From Hyphomicrobiales bacterium (lineage in GTDB: Bacteria; Pseudomonadota; Alphaproteobacteria; Rhizobiales; Kaistiaceae), in contig JAFKKF010000007.1 of assembly GCA_017305635.1 (NCBI GenBank), positions 62,001 to 126,000 of the forward strand: DNA of 64,000 nt, read 5' to 3'. A model generated the notes under the pieces. The model ran no database searches. It was given only the letters and a program-made list of their open reading frames with translations, and was not told the origin of the DNA. The translations under genes and the position numbers were made by a program. Positions 20,495-30,072 of the stretch are shown here, in pieces (the first letter of the stretch is position 1; each line of letters opens with the position of its first letter).

Positions 20495-21897
20495 AGCTTC
20501 CACGCGACATCGGGCCGGTGCATTTCGTCGGCATCGGCGGCATCGGCATGAGCGGCATCGCCGAGGTCCTGGTCAATCTCGGCTATACCGTGCAGGGCTC
20601 GGATGTCGCTGAAAACGCTAACGTTTTGCGCCTGCGCGAGAAGGGCGTGAAGGTCGCCATCGGGCACGATGCGGCCAATCTCGGCGAGGCCCGCATCGTC
20701 GTCGTCTCCTCCGCCATCAAGCGCGACAACCCCGAGTTGAGAGCCGCCCGCGAAAGGCTCCTCGCCGTCGTCAGAAGGGCGGAAATGCTGGCCGAATTGA
20801 TGCGCCTGAAGCAGGCCGTCGCGATCGCCGGCACGCACGGCAAGACCACCACCACCTCGATGGTCGCGGCGCTCCTCGTCGCCGGCGGCCTCGACCCGAC
20901 CGTCATCAATGGCGGCATCATCAACGCCTACGGGACCAATGCCCGCATGGGCGCCAGCGACTGGATGGTGGTCGAGGCCGACGAGTCCGACGGCACCTTC
21001 GTGAAGCTCCCCGTCGACGTCGCGCTGGTCACCAACATCGACCCGGAACACCTTGATTACTACGGCACTTTCGACCGCGCGCGCGAGGCCTACCGGAACT
21101 TCGTCGAGAACGTGCCCTTCTACGGTTTCGCCGTCATGTGCATCGACCATCCGGAAGTGCAGGCCCTTATCGGCCGCATCGAGGACCGGCGCATCATCAC
21201 CTATGGCGCGAGCCCGCAGGCCGATGTGCGCTACGTCGACCTCGGCCGCGATGGCCGCCGCTCGACCTTCACGGCGCTCATCCGCGACCGCGCCACCGGC
21301 AAGAGGCAGGCGATCGAGAATCTCTCCATCGCCATGCCCGGCGAGCACAACGTGCAGAACGCCACCGGCGCTGTGGCGGTGGCGCACAACCTCGGGATTC
21401 CGGCCGATGCCATCGCGGCGGGGCTGGCGAGCTTCGGCGGCGTCAAGCGCCGCTTCACCCATACCGGCACGTGGAACGGCGTCGACATATTCGACGACTA
21501 CGGCCACCATCCGGTGGAGATAGCAGCGGTCCTGAAGGCCGCGCGCTCGGTGGCGACGGGGCGCGTCATCGCCATCGTCCAGCCGCATCGCTATACGCGC
21601 CTGCACGACCTGTTCGACCAGTTCTGCCTCGCTTTCAACGATGCCGACAAGGTGGTCGTCGCGCCGGTCTATGCGGCCGGCGAGGCACCGATCGAGGGCG
21701 TCAGCCGGGATTCGCTGGTCGAAGGGCTGCGGCTCCGCGGCCATCGCGATGCCGTGCCGCTTTCGGGACCCGACGAGCTGGCGCCGCTCGTAGCCAGCAT
21801 CGCCAAGCCCGGCGACTATGTCGTCTGCCTCGGCGCCGGCTCGATCACGCAATGGGCCTATGCCCTGCCGGGGCAACTGGAAAAGCTCGGAAAGTGA
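20491..21897 (+). CDS. murC: UDP-MurNAc:L-alanine ligase
   Basis: A 468-residue Mur ligase. It starts with the Rossmann stretch [15 protein letters not shown], has the ATP-binding GTHGKTT at residues 114-120, EADESDGTF near 170, [12 protein letters not shown] near 187, [11 protein letters not shown] near 335 and [10 protein letters not shown] near 365. It starts stem-peptide synthesis by adding L-alanine to UDP-MurNAc. The ATG overlaps the murG stop and the stop overlaps the murB ATG, so the chain of translational overlaps continues. Confidence 0.96.
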   Translation: MKLPRDIGPVHFVGIGGIGMSGIAEVLVNLGYTVQGSDVAENANVLRLREKGVKVAIGHDAANLGEARIVVVSSAIKRDNPELRAARERLLAVVRRAEMLAELMRLKQAVAIAGTHGKTTTTSMVAALLVAGGLDPTVINGGIINAYGTNARMGASDWMVVEADESDGTFVKLPVDVALVTNIDPEHLDYYGTFDRAREAYRNFVENVPFYGFAVMCIDHPEVQALIGRIEDRRIITYGASPQADVRYVDLGRDGRRSTFTALIRDRATGKRQAIENLSIAMPGEHNVQNATGAVAVAHNLGIPADAIAAGLASFGGVKRRFTHTGTWNGVDIFDDYGHHPVEIAAVLKAARSVATGRVIAIVQPHRYTRLHDLFDQFCLAFNDADKVVVAPVYAAGEAPIEGVSRDSLVEGLRLRGHRDAVPLSGPDELAPLVASIAKPGDYVVCLGAGSITQWAYALPGQLEKLGK

Positions 21898-22835
21898 TGG
21901 CGGGGCCGACGGATATCCCCGGCCTGCGCGGGCGGGTGACGGTAGGGGCGGCGCTGGCGCCGTTCACGTGGTTCCGCGTCGGCGGGCCGGCGGAGTTCCT
22001 CTTCCAGCCGGCGGATGCCGATGATCTCGCGCTTTTCCTGCAGGCGATCGACCCGGAAATGCCCGTCCACGTGGTGGGAGTCGGCTCGAATCTGCTGGTG
22101 CGGGATGGCGGGGTGCCGGGGGTGGTGATCCGCCTGTCGGCGAAGGGTTTCGGCCATGCCGTGCGGGAGGAGGGCAACCGCATCCGGGCGGGGACAGCGC
22201 TCCCCGACAAGCGGCTCGCCGCCTTCGCTCTCGAGCAGGAGCTGGGGGGATTCGCCTTTTACCACGGGATACCGGGAACAGTCGGCGGGGCGCTCCGGAT
22301 GAATGCCGGGGCCAATGGCGCGGAGACGCGGGAACGCCTCGTGGAAGCGCGTGGAATCACCCGAAACGGTGCGCGAATCGCGTTCTCCAACGCCGATATG
22401 GGCTTCACCTACCGGCACAGTGCCGCGCCGGAGGACGTGATCTTCACCGAGGGAGTCTTCGAGGGAATCGCCCGCGGACGGTCTGAGATACAGGCCGAGA
22501 TGGATGCGGTCGATCATCACCGCGAGACCGCGCAGCCGATACGCGAGAAGACCGGCGGCTCGACTTTCACCAACCCGCCGGGCGGCAAGGCGTGGCAGCT
22601 GATCGACGCCGCCGGCTGCCGCGGTCTCCGCGTCGGGGGAGCGCAGGTCTCGGAGATGCACTGCAACTTTCTGATCAATACGGGCACGGCGACCGGTCAC
22701 GACCTCGAGCTCCTCGGCGAGACGGTGCGGGCACGGGTTTTCGAGAAAAGCGGTGTCCGGCTCGAATGGGAGATCAAGCGGATCGGCGTGCCGGCGGCGG
22801 GGCAGGGCGTCGAGCCGTTCCTCGGGAAGGCCTGA
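21897..22835 (+). CDS. murB: UDP-N-acetylenolpyruvoylglucosamine reductase
   Basis: A 312-residue FAD-dependent reductase that makes UDP-MurNAc. Landmarks are [13 protein letters not shown] near residue 24, the FAD-binding [13 protein letters not shown] near 60, [18 protein letters not shown] (near 122), the catalytic-loop region [20 protein letters not shown] (223 on) containing the active-site Ser, and [10 protein letters not shown] near 255. The start overlaps the murC stop. It is the last gene before the vapBC module interrupts the cluster. Confidence 0.95.
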   Translation: MAGPTDIPGLRGRVTVGAALAPFTWFRVGGPAEFLFQPADADDLALFLQAIDPEMPVHVVGVGSNLLVRDGGVPGVVIRLSAKGFGHAVREEGNRIRAGTALPDKRLAAFALEQELGGFAFYHGIPGTVGGALRMNAGANGAETRERLVEARGITRNGARIAFSNADMGFTYRHSAAPEDVIFTEGVFEGIARGRSEIQAEMDAVDHHRETAQPIREKTGGSTFTNPPGGKAWQLIDAAGCRGLRVGGAQVSEMHCNFLINTGTATGHDLELLGETVRARVFEKSGVRLEWEIKRIGVPAAGQGVEPFLGKA

Positions 22836-22847
22836 AGTGCCTTGCCC

Positions 22848-22874
22848 GATGTATATACTTGTAGTATATACATC
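22848..22874 (+). promoter_or_regulatory. Perfect palindromic operator/promoter of vapBC
   Basis: GATGTATATAC (22848-22858) and its exact complement GTATATACATC (22864-22874) flank a 5-nt TTGTA centre. It lies 13 bases after murB and only 5 bases before the vapB ATG. VapB-VapC complexes autorepress by binding such palindromes; the TATACT inside the left arm could be a -10 element, giving a nearly leaderless mRNA. Confidence 0.7.
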
Positions 22875-22879
22875 GCATC

Positions 22880-23110
22880 ATGACGCGCTCCACCGTCTTC
22901 AAAAACAACCAGACCCAAGCCGTGAGGCTGCCTAAGGCCGTCGCATTCCCGGAAGGGGTGCGGGAGGTCGAGATCGTTGTTTCGGGTCAGGACCGGATCA
23001 TTCGGCCGATCGTGCGGAGCTGGGCGGACTTCTTCGATGGCAAGCCGGCCAGCGATGATTTCATGGCGGATCGCCATGATCCGCCACCGCAGGAGCGTGA
23101 CCCGGTTTGA
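22880..23110 (+). CDS. vapB: VapB-type antitoxin (AbrB-like)
   Basis: A 76-residue antitoxin. Residues 5-35 are the swapped-hairpin AbrB/VapB DNA-binding domain (STVFKNNQTQAVRLPKAVAF, then EVEIVVSG). The rest (SWADFFDGKPASDDFM) is the usual acidic C-terminal segment that wraps the toxin. It binds and inhibits VapC and, with it, represses the module. Its stop codon overlaps the vapC start, and a perfect palindrome lies directly upstream. The module sits inside the dcw cluster between murB and ddl. Confidence 0.85.
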   Translation: MTRSTVFKNNQTQAVRLPKAVAFPEGVREVEIVVSGQDRIIRPIVRSWADFFDGKPASDDFMADRHDPPPQERDPV

Positions 23111-23508
23111 CCTACGAGTTCATGCTGGACACCAATATCTGCATCTATGTGATGCGGAACCAGCCTCTGTCGGCGCGCGAACGCTTTGACGGGCTCAGGG
23201 ACCGGCTCTGCGTGTCGAGCATCACCATCGGTGAACTCTGCTTCGGCGTCGAGAAATCGGCGCGTCGGCAGGAGAACCGCGCCCGGCTCGTTTCGCTACG
23301 ACAGCTGCTGCCGGCGTTGCCCTTCGGCGCGGAAGCGGCGGAGCACTATGGGCAAATGCGCGCGGCCGTGGAGGCGATAGGTCGGCCAGTAGGCCTGCAC
23401 GACCTGCAGATCGGGGCGCATGCACGTTCCCTCGGCCTCACGATCGTGACGAACAACACCCGCGAATTCGAACGCATGCCGGGCGTGAAGGTGGAGAATT
23501 GGGTCTGA
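23107..23508 (+). CDS. vapC: VapC-type PIN-domain ribonuclease toxin
   Basis: The TTG at 23107 overlaps the vapB stop and gives 133 residues; the ATG at 23122 would give 128 and fits the common VapC opening MLDTNI. The PIN-domain acidic residues are present: Asp in FMLDTNICIYVM, Glu in ITIGELCFGVE, Asp in GLHDLQIGAHA and Asn/Asp-region TNNTREFERMPGV near the end. VapC toxins cut initiator tRNA or rRNA to stop translation; the target of this one cannot be told from sequence. Toxin and antitoxin appear intact. Confidence 0.86.
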   Translation: MTYEFMLDTNICIYVMRNQPLSARERFDGLRDRLCVSSITIGELCFGVEKSARRQENRARLVSLRQLLPALPFGAEAAEHYGQMRAAVEAIGRPVGLHDLQIGAHARSLGLTIVTNNTREFERMPGVKVENWV

Positions 23509-23519
23509 ATCTTAGGCTT

Positions 23520-23568
23520 GGTTAACGTTTGTTAACCATTTCCCTGTTGAACTCCGGATCAGAGATTC
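23520..23568 (+). promoter_or_regulatory. Predicted CtrA-like site and promoter region of ddl-ftsQA
   Basis: GGTTAAC (23520-23526) and GTTAACC (23531-23537) form a 7-bp palindrome with a 4-nt centre. The right half reads TTAACCAT (23532-23539), an exact match to the alphaproteobacterial CtrA half-site; the two TTAA cores are 6 bases apart rather than the classical 7. A GANTC site (GATTC, 23564-23568) for CcrM methylation follows. It is the only non-coding gap between vapC and ddl, so a cell-cycle promoter here is plausible. Confidence 0.5.
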
Positions 23569-23596
23569 GCGTCGTTCCGGAGCAGCAGAGACCCCC

Positions 23597-24517
23597 ATGG
23601 CCAAGCACGTCGCCGTCCTGATGGGCGGGTGGTCGAGCGAGCGCCCGGTTTCGCTCAATTCGGGCAAGCAATGCGCTGACGCGCTGGAGACGGCCGGCTA
23701 TCGGGTGACGCGGGTGGACGTCGGTCGCGACGTCGCCGAGGTCCTGGCGAAGCTGAAGCCCGACGTCGCCTTCAATGCACTCCACGGTCCCTACGGCGAG
23801 GACGGCTGCATCCAGGGGGTGCTCGAGGTCCTCGCGATCCCCTACACACATTCCGGCGTGCTCGCCTCGTCGCTCGCCATGAACAAGCCCCTCGCCAAGG
23901 ACGTGATGAAGGCGGCGGGCATCCCGGTGGCGCAGTCGGTGCTGGTCAACCGCTTCGAGGCGGCGAAGGCCCATGTCATGCCGCCGCCCTACGTGATCAA
24001 GCCGCCGAACGAGGGCTCGAGCTTCGGCGTGCTGATCGTGCGCGAGGATGCGACCCACCCGCCGCAGCAGCTCTATGCCGACGACTGGCCCTATGGCGAC
24101 ATCGTCATGGCCGAGAAGTTCGTAGCCGGGCGCGAGCTGACGGTCGGCGTGCGCGGCGACGAGGCCTTCGACATCATCGAGGTCGTCACCGACAACCGCT
24201 TCTACGACTACGACGCGAAATATGCGCCCGGCGGCTCAAAACACATCCTGCCGGCGCAAATTTCATCAATTGTTTACCAAAATGTACGGATGCTTGCGGT
24301 CAAGGCCCACAAGGCCCTCGGTTGCCGGGGCATCAGTCGCGCGGACTTCCGCTACGACGACCGGCCGGGCGGGTCGGGTGAGCTCATCTGTCTTGAAGTG
24401 AATACGCAGCCGGGCATGACGACCACGTCGCTGGTCCCGGACATGGCGGCCTATGCGGGGATCAGCTTCCCCGACCTGGTGAAGTGGATGGTGGAGGACG
24501 CGTCGTGCAACCGGTAG
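23597..24517 (+). CDS. ddl: D-alanine:D-alanine ligase
   Basis: A 306-residue ATP-grasp enzyme making the D-Ala-D-Ala used by MurF. Landmarks are VLMGGWSSERPVSL at the N-terminus, FNALHGPYGEDGCIQG near residue 60, YTHSGVLASSLAMNK near 84, KPPNEGSSFGV near 135, and the metal/phosphate region LEVNTQPGMTTTSL near 265. The length and order of motifs are typical of Ddl of alphaproteobacteria. The 3' end overlaps the ftsQ start. Confidence 0.95.
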   Translation: MAKHVAVLMGGWSSERPVSLNSGKQCADALETAGYRVTRVDVGRDVAEVLAKLKPDVAFNALHGPYGEDGCIQGVLEVLAIPYTHSGVLASSLAMNKPLAKDVMKAAGIPVAQSVLVNRFEAAKAHVMPPPYVIKPPNEGSSFGVLIVREDATHPPQQLYADDWPYGDIVMAEKFVAGRELTVGVRGDEAFDIIEVVTDNRFYDYDAKYAPGGSKHILPAQISSIVYQNVRMLAVKAHKALGCRGISRADFRYDDRPGGSGELICLEVNTQPGMTTTSLVPDMAAYAGISFPDLVKWMVEDASCNR

Positions 24518-25419
24518 AGACCGGCAGGGCCGAGATGGAAGCGGAAGCCGCGGGCGGCGGGACCGCGCGCCTCGTGCTGCCGCGCTTCCTGCGCCGGCCG
24601 GTGCGCGCGCTCATGCGCAAGGACTGGAAGCTGCCGCGCGCGATCGGCCTGAAGGGGACGCTGGTCCTGTTCATCGCCACCGGCGTCACCGGCGTGCTCA
24701 TCGGTGGCCATTCGATGACGGTCGCCGCCGCCGTCACCTCCTGGTGCGGCCTCGCCATCGAGAACGTGCAGATCACCGGGCAGAGCGAGACGTCGGAGAT
24801 CGACGTGCTCGGACAGCTCGAGCTCGGCGACTATCCCTCGCTCGTCACCTTCGACGTCGATGCCGCCAAGTCGCGCATCGAGGCGATGCCGTGGGTGAAG
24901 GAAGCGCGCATCAAGAAGCTCTATCCCGACACCCTGCAGATCGCGATCACGGAACGCGCGCCCTTCGGCATCTGGCAGCATGCCGGCGGCATCGTCTCGC
25001 TCATCGACAAGGACGGGAAGGTGATCATCGACGATGTCGGCGAGCGCTATTCGCGGCTGCCCTTCGTCGTCGGCGACGGCGCCGAGACCCGCGTCGCGGA
25101 ATATGCCGAGCTGGTCGACGGCGTGCCGGAGCTGAAGAACCGCATCCATGCCGGCGTGCTGATCTCCAACCGCCGCTGGAACGTGGTGCTCGACAACGGC
25201 GTCGAGCTGCTCCTGCCGGAGAAGGATCCGGGCTCCGCGCTGGTCGCGGTCGCCGCGCTCGACACGCAGAGCAATCTGCTGTCGCGCGACATCTCGGCGG
25301 TCGACCTGCGCTCGCCCGACAAGCTGCTCGTCCGGCTGAGCGACACGGGCGAGAAGGCCCGCAAGGAAGTTCTCGACGAGCGCGCGAAACTCGCCAAGAA
25401 GGGGGCTGCAAAGACGTGA
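24505..25419 (+). CDS. ftsQ: Cell division protein FtsQ
   Basis: A 304-residue bitopic membrane protein. I place the start at GTG 24505, because GGAGG at 24493-24497 stands 7 bases before it; GTG 24484 and ATG 24535 are alternatives. After a basic cytoplasmic part there is one membrane span (about 55-75), then a POTRA domain (VQITGQSETSEIDVL...PWVKEARIKKLYPDTLQI, in part) and the FtsQ beta domain. It links FtsL/FtsB to the early divisome. It overlaps ddl by 13 bases and ftsA by 4. Confidence 0.93.
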   Translation: MQPVETGRAEMEAEAAGGGTARLVLPRFLRRPVRALMRKDWKLPRAIGLKGTLVLFIATGVTGVLIGGHSMTVAAAVTSWCGLAIENVQITGQSETSEIDVLGQLELGDYPSLVTFDVDAAKSRIEAMPWVKEARIKKLYPDTLQIAITERAPFGIWQHAGGIVSLIDKDGKVIIDDVGERYSRLPFVVGDGAETRVAEYAELVDGVPELKNRIHAGVLISNRRWNVVLDNGVELLLPEKDPGSALVAVAALDTQSNLLSRDISAVDLRSPDKLLVRLSDTGEKARKEVLDERAKLAKKGAAKT

Positions 25420-26741
25420 GGCTGTTCGGCTCATCCGATACCGGCATGCGGGCGATTTCGCGCCGCGCCGCGATCGTCTCGATCCTCGACGTGGGATCGA
25501 CCAAGATCTGCTGCCTCATCGCGCGCCTCGTCCCGCTGGAGCCGGACGAGGCGAGCGACACGCTGCGCGGCCGCACGCATTCGATCGAGGTGCTCGGCAT
25601 CGGGCACCAGCGTTCGCGCGGCATCAAGTCGGGCGTGGTCACCAACCTCGATGCGGCCGAGCAGGCCATCCGCCTCGCCGTCGACGCGGCCGAGCGCATG
25701 GCGGGCATCACGGTCGAATCGCTGATCGTCAACGTCTCCTGCGGCCGCCTGCAGGGCGAGACCTATTCGGCGACCGTGGCGCTCTCCGGCCAGGAAGTCG
25801 GCGAAGCGGAGATCGGCCGCGTGCTCGCCGCCGGCCGCCGGCATTCGATCACCGAGGGCCGCTCGCTCGTCCATTCGCTGCCGATCGGCTACTCGATCGA
25901 TTCCGACGGCGGCATCGCCGACCCGCGCGGCATGACCGGGCAGCAGCTCGGCGTCGACATGCACATGGTGACGGCGGATTCGCAGCCGCTGCGCAACCTC
26001 GAGCTCTGCATCAACCGCTCGCACCTCTCGATCGAGACGCTGGTCGCCTCGCCCTATGCCAGCGGGCTTTCGGTACTGGTCGAGGACGAGGCTGAGCTCG
26101 GCTGCGCCTGCATCGACTTCGGCGGCGGCACCACCACCATCGCGGTCTTCATGAAGGGCCAGTTCGTCCATGTCGATGCGGTCGCCGTCGGGGGACAGCA
26201 CATCACCACCGACATCGCGCGCGGGCTTTCCACTTCGCTCGAAGGCGCCGAGCGGCTGAAGACGATGCACGGCAGCGCGCTGCCGACGGCGTCGGACGAC
26301 AACGACATCCTCTCCGTGCCGCCGATCGGCGACGAGAGCGACGTGCCGAACCAGATCCCGCGTTCGGCGCTCACCCGCATCATCCGGCCGCGCATCGAGG
26401 AAATCCTGGAGCTCGTCCGCGACCGGCTCAATTCGTCGGGCTTCGCCTCCATGGTCGGCCGCCGCATGGTGCTGACCGGCGGCGCCAGCCAGCTCACCGG
26501 GCTCGCCGAGGCGGCGCGGCGCGTGCTCGCGCGGAACGTGCGGCTCGGCCGTCCGCTCGGCGTGACCGGCATGCCCGAGGTCGCCAAGGGTCCGGCCTTC
26601 GCCACGTCGGTGGGGCTCCTGATCTACCCGCAGGTGGCCGAGTTCGAGGAATACGGTGCCGGCTCCGGACCGGTGCTCAAGATGACCGGCACGGGAGGCT
26701 ATTTCTCGCGCGTCGGCCAGTGGATCCGGGAGAATTTCTGA
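25416..26741 (+). CDS. ftsA: Cell division protein FtsA
   Basis: A 441-residue actin-like protein starting at GTG 25416, which overlaps the ftsQ stop; ATG 25446 is an alternative. It has the phosphate-1 loop [17 protein letters not shown] near residue 22, the 1C domain between about 85 and 165, the phosphate-2 motif [14 protein letters not shown] near 230, the adenosine motif [12 protein letters not shown] near 350, and a C-terminal amphipathic membrane-targeting helix ([13 protein letters not shown]). It tethers FtsZ filaments to the membrane. Confidence 0.95.
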   Translation: MRLFGSSDTGMRAISRRAAIVSILDVGSTKICCLIARLVPLEPDEASDTLRGRTHSIEVLGIGHQRSRGIKSGVVTNLDAAEQAIRLAVDAAERMAGITVESLIVNVSCGRLQGETYSATVALSGQEVGEAEIGRVLAAGRRHSITEGRSLVHSLPIGYSIDSDGGIADPRGMTGQQLGVDMHMVTADSQPLRNLELCINRSHLSIETLVASPYASGLSVLVEDEAELGCACIDFGGGTTTIAVFMKGQFVHVDAVAVGGQHITTDIARGLSTSLEGAERLKTMHGSALPTASDDNDILSVPPIGDESDVPNQIPRSALTRIIRPRIEEILELVRDRLNSSGFASMVGRRMVLTGGASQLTGLAEAARRVLARNVRLGRPLGVTGMPEVAKGPAFATSVGLLIYPQVAEFEEYGAGSGPVLKMTGTGGYFSRVGQWIRENF

Positions 26742-26838
26742 CGCGCGTGAGGCGTCCGGCGACCGCGGCGGCGGCGCTGACAACGAAGCAAATGGAAGGC
26801 CGGCGGAACGCAGACGGCCGAACTTGAAGAGGGTCGCT

Positions 26839-28671
26839 ATGACTATCAATCTGCAGATGCCGGAAATCAAGGAACTGAAGCCAAAGATCACGGTCTTCGG
26901 CGTCGGCGGAGCCGGCGGCAACGCCGTCAACAACATGATCCGCTCGGGGCTGGAAGGCTGCGAGTTCGTCGTGGCGAACACCGACAGCCAGGCGCTCACC
27001 TCCTCGCGCGCCGGGCGCCTGATCCAGATGGGCGTCGCGGTGACCGAGGGCCTCGGCGCCGGCTCGCAGCCGGAAGTCGGCCGGGCGGCGGCGGAGGAGG
27101 CGATCGACGAGATCACCGACCACCTGACCGGCTCGCACATGGTGTTCGTTACCGCCGGCATGGGCGGCGGCACCGGCACGGGCGCCGCGCCGATCATCGC
27201 CCGCGCGGCGCGCGACCAGGGCATCCTCACCGTCGGCGTGGTGACCAAGCCGTTCCAGTTCGAGGGCGCGCGGCGCATGCGCCTTGCCGAGCAGGGCATC
27301 CGCGACCTGCAGGCCTGCGTCGACACGCTGATCGTCATCCCCAACCAGAACCTCTTCCGCATCGCCAACGAGAAGACCACCTTCGCCGACGCCTTCGCGA
27401 TGGCCGACCAGGTGCTCTTCTCGGGCGTCGCCTGCATCACCGACCTGATGGTGAAGGAGGGCCTCATCAACCTCGACTTCGCCGACGTCCGCTCGGTGAT
27501 GCGCGAGATGGGCAAGGCGATGATGGGCACCGGCGAGGCCTCGGGCGAACGCCGCGCCATCCAGGCGGCGGAGGCGGCGATCGCCAACCCGCTCCTCGAC
27601 GAGACCTCGATGAAGGGCGCCAAGGGCCTCCTCATCTCGATCACCGGCGGCAAGGACCTGACCCTGTTCGAGGTGGACGAGGCGGCGACCCGCATCCGCG
27701 AGGAAGTCGACCCGGACGCCAACATCATCCTCGGCGCGACGTTCGAGGAGAGCCTCGAGGGCGTCATCCGCGTCTCGGTCGTGGCGACCGGCATCGAGAA
27801 GGAAGCCGCCCAGGCGACCGACCCGATCCAGGCCGCCGCCATCCAGGCCGCCGCCGCCCGTATGGCGGAGATCCGCACCGAGCAGCCGGCGGCCGCCACG
27901 CCGGTGATCCCGACCCAGGCGCGTCCGCGTCCGGTGGCGCAGCCGCCGGTCTCGGCGATCCGTCCGGCGGTGCAGAAGGTCGCCCCCATGCCGCGTCCGG
28001 CGGTCGCCCAGGCGGCCGCGCCGGTGCAGCCGCGTCAGGCCCCGCAGGCCGACTATGGCAGCGCCCTTGCCGCCGCCATGGAGCAGGCCGAGATGCACGA
28101 TCCGGGGGTGACCATCCAGCCGTTCAACGCGGCGCCGGTCGCCGCGCAGTACGAGGAGCACGAGATCGACCTCGACATGACCGCGGCCCCGGCCGAGGAG
28201 CACGTCGAGGTGGAGATGGAGGCGCCCTTCATCCCGCCGCAGCCGGAGGCTCCGCCGAGCCGCATGCCGAAGATCGAGGACTTCCCGGCCCAGACGCAGC
28301 GCGAGCTGGCGCAGCAGAACCGTCCGGTCGACCAGGAGGACCGGGGGCCGCTCAGCCTCCTCCGCCGGCTCGCCGGCGTCGGTCTCGGCCGCCGCGAGGA
28401 GGATCCGGTCCCCGCGGCGAGGCCGCAGCAGAGCCAGACCCGGCAGCAGCAGCCGGCCGCGCAGCGTCCGCAGCCGCGGGTGCAGATGCCGCCGCCGCCG
28501 CCGGCTCCCGACTATGCCAAGCGACCGCCGCAGCCGCGGGTTGCCGGCGAGGGCCTGTACAAGCCGCGCGCGGGCGAACTCGATCCGCACGGCCGCCAGA
28601 TGCCGCGCGAGCAGCGGGGCGCGGATGACGAGCTGGAGATTCCGGCTTTCCTCCGCCGCCAGGCGAACTGA
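26839..28671 (+). CDS. ftsZ: Cell division protein FtsZ
   Basis: A 610-residue tubulin homologue. The start is ATG 26839 ([10 protein letters not shown], the usual rhizobial start); a TTG 15 bases upstream is less likely. The GTPase core covers about residues 12-320, with the nucleotide-binding [12 protein letters not shown] near 22, the tubulin signature GGGTGTG at 109-115 and the T7 loop NLDFADVR near 212. A long Pro/Gln/Ala-rich linker of about 270 residues follows, then the conserved C-terminal peptide [13 protein letters not shown] that binds FtsA. Such long linkers are typical of Rhizobiales. The 97-base gap after ftsA is GC-rich with no clear promoter. Confidence 0.97.
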   Translation: MTINLQMPEIKELKPKITVFGVGGAGGNAVNNMIRSGLEGCEFVVANTDSQALTSSRAGRLIQMGVAVTEGLGAGSQPEVGRAAAEEAIDEITDHLTGSHMVFVTAGMGGGTGTGAAPIIARAARDQGILTVGVVTKPFQFEGARRMRLAEQGIRDLQACVDTLIVIPNQNLFRIANEKTTFADAFAMADQVLFSGVACITDLMVKEGLINLDFADVRSVMREMGKAMMGTGEASGERRAIQAAEAAIANPLLDETSMKGAKGLLISITGGKDLTLFEVDEAATRIREEVDPDANIILGATFEESLEGVIRVSVVATGIEKEAAQATDPIQAAAIQAAAARMAEIRTEQPAAATPVIPTQARPRPVAQPPVSAIRPAVQKVAPMPRPAVAQAAAPVQPRQAPQADYGSALAAAMEQAEMHDPGVTIQPFNAAPVAAQYEEHEIDLDMTAAPAEEHVEVEMEAPFIPPQPEAPPSRMPKIEDFPAQTQRELAQQNRPVDQEDRGPLSLLRRLAGVGLGRREEDPVPAARPQQSQTRQQQPAAQRPQPRVQMPPPPPAPDYAKRPPQPRVAGEGLYKPRAGELDPHGRQMPREQRGADDELEIPAFLRRQAN

Positions 28672-28693
28672 TCGCAATACGGGGCGCGACCAG

Positions 28694-28721
28694 GGTCCGG
28701 CGAGGGTGACCTTGCCGGACC
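28694..28721 (+). terminator. Hairpin after ftsZ
   Basis: GGTCCGGC (28694-28701) and GCCGGACC (28714-28721) make 8-bp perfect arms with a 12-nt loop, 22 bases downstream of the ftsZ stop. Only a weak T-containing stretch follows. It probably ends or attenuates the dcw transcript before lpxC. Confidence 0.45.
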
Positions 28722-28944
28722 TAACCGTTTGATCTATCGAAGAATACCGCCCAAGCCGGCTTGTGTCAGAGGGCGTAACATACGGTTAGAAAGCGTGATT
28801 TTGTGCGACGCACCGGGCATGGCACGGTGGCTACCGAAGAAGGGCGCTGGGCGACCGATTCGGAGCACGGGGGCGGGGATGTCCGCCGGCTTCACGCACA
28901 ACCAGCCAGGTGCCCGAGTTGTGTTGTAAGGGGCGGATGGACGT

Positions 28945-29898
28945 ATGGCGAGACGGCAGCCGGGGAAACAGACGACGCTACGCAATCGCGTGGCCCTGTC
29001 GGGCGTCGGCGTCCATTGCGGGCGTTCGGTAGCCGTCACGCTTCATCCGGCGGAGGCCGATACGGGCATCACGTTCCTGCGCACCGGTATTGAAGGCGGA
29101 TGCGACCGGGAAGTTCCCGCCGATTATCGTTTCGTGCGGCCGACGGATCTCTGCACCACGGTTGCCGACGGCGAGGCCTCGATCGCCACGATCGAGCACA
29201 TCATGGCGGCGCTGCGCGGCGCCGAGATCGACAATGTCGTCGTCGAGATCGACGGCGGCGAGGTGCCGGTCATGGATGGCAGCGCCGATGCGTTCCTCCG
29301 CGCCTTCGACCAGGCGGGCGTGAAGAGCCTCGCGGCCTCGCGGCGCTATATCCGCATCGAGCGGGCGGTACGCGTCGAGGTCGGCAATTCCTACGCCGAG
29401 TTCCGCCCCTTCAACGGGGCGCGGGTCGAGGTCGAGATCGATTTCGCCAATTCGCTGATCGGGCGCCAGGCGATCGTCGTCGACGTGACGCCGGACACCT
29501 TCCGCAGCGACCTGTCGCGGGCGCGCACCTTCGGCTTCCTTGCCGATGTCGAGGCGCTGTGGGCGCGCGGGCTCTGCCTCGGCGCCTCGCTCGACAATGC
29601 CATCGTGGTCGGCGACGACCGGGTGATCAACCCGGAAGGGCTCCGCTACAGCGACGAGTTCGTGCGCCACAAGGCGCTCGATGCCTTCGGCGACATCGCG
29701 CTTGCCGGTGCGCCGATCCTCGGCTCCTACCGCTCCTATCGCGGCGGCCATCGCCTCAACGTCATGGCGGTGGAAGCGCTGATGTCCGAGACGGATGCGT
29801 GGAGCTACGTCGAGGCGCCGGCGCCGCGCCGCGAGAGCGGCTACGCCCCGCTGTCCGCCGGGGTGGCGGCGGTCGCCTTCGGGCCGGAAGTCTCGTAG
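28945..29898 (+). CDS. lpxC: UDP-3-O-acyl-N-acetylglucosamine deacetylase
   Basis: A 317-residue zinc amidase that commits precursors to lipid A. Zinc ligands are visible: His85 in TIEHIMAAL, His242 and Asp246 in RHKALDAFGD; His269 in RGGHRLNV is the catalytic histidine. The N-terminus QTTLRNRVALSGVGVHCGR is typical. The gene has its own 273-base upstream region rather than overlapping ftsZ, so it probably has a separate promoter; I could not pick out a convincing -35/-10 pair there. A perfect hairpin follows it. Confidence 0.95.
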   Translation: MARRQPGKQTTLRNRVALSGVGVHCGRSVAVTLHPAEADTGITFLRTGIEGGCDREVPADYRFVRPTDLCTTVADGEASIATIEHIMAALRGAEIDNVVVEIDGGEVPVMDGSADAFLRAFDQAGVKSLAASRRYIRIERAVRVEVGNSYAEFRPFNGARVEVEIDFANSLIGRQAIVVDVTPDTFRSDLSRARTFGFLADVEALWARGLCLGASLDNAIVVGDDRVINPEGLRYSDEFVRHKALDAFGDIALAGAPILGSYRSYRGGHRLNVMAVEALMSETDAWSYVEAPAPRRESGYAPLSAGVAAVAFGPEVS

Positions 29899-29921
29899 GT
29901 TCCGGACGGTGCGCCATGCGG

Positions 29922-29945
29922 AAAAGGCCGGGATTCCGGCCTTTT
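29922..29945 (+). terminator. Intrinsic terminator after lpxC
   Basis: AAAAGGCCGG (29922-29931) and CCGGCCTTTT (29936-29945) form 10-bp perfect arms with a 4-nt loop, ending in TTTT. This is the most classical terminator in the window. Confidence 0.8.
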
Positions 29946-30072
29946 GCCATAAAAATGCGCCAATAGCCTGCGACCTCGGATGGCGATGGCGGCCGGTTTG
30001 GGCTAAACAGGCGCGGCACGCTGACGACGAGTCTTCAGGCGACTGCAGCAAGCAGCGCGGGCGGGGAATGCC

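Noticed and set aside
26742-26838. Separate ftsZ promoter in the ftsA-ftsZ gap
   Set aside because: The 97 bases are GC-rich and hold no -35/-10 pair or CtrA box that I can support.
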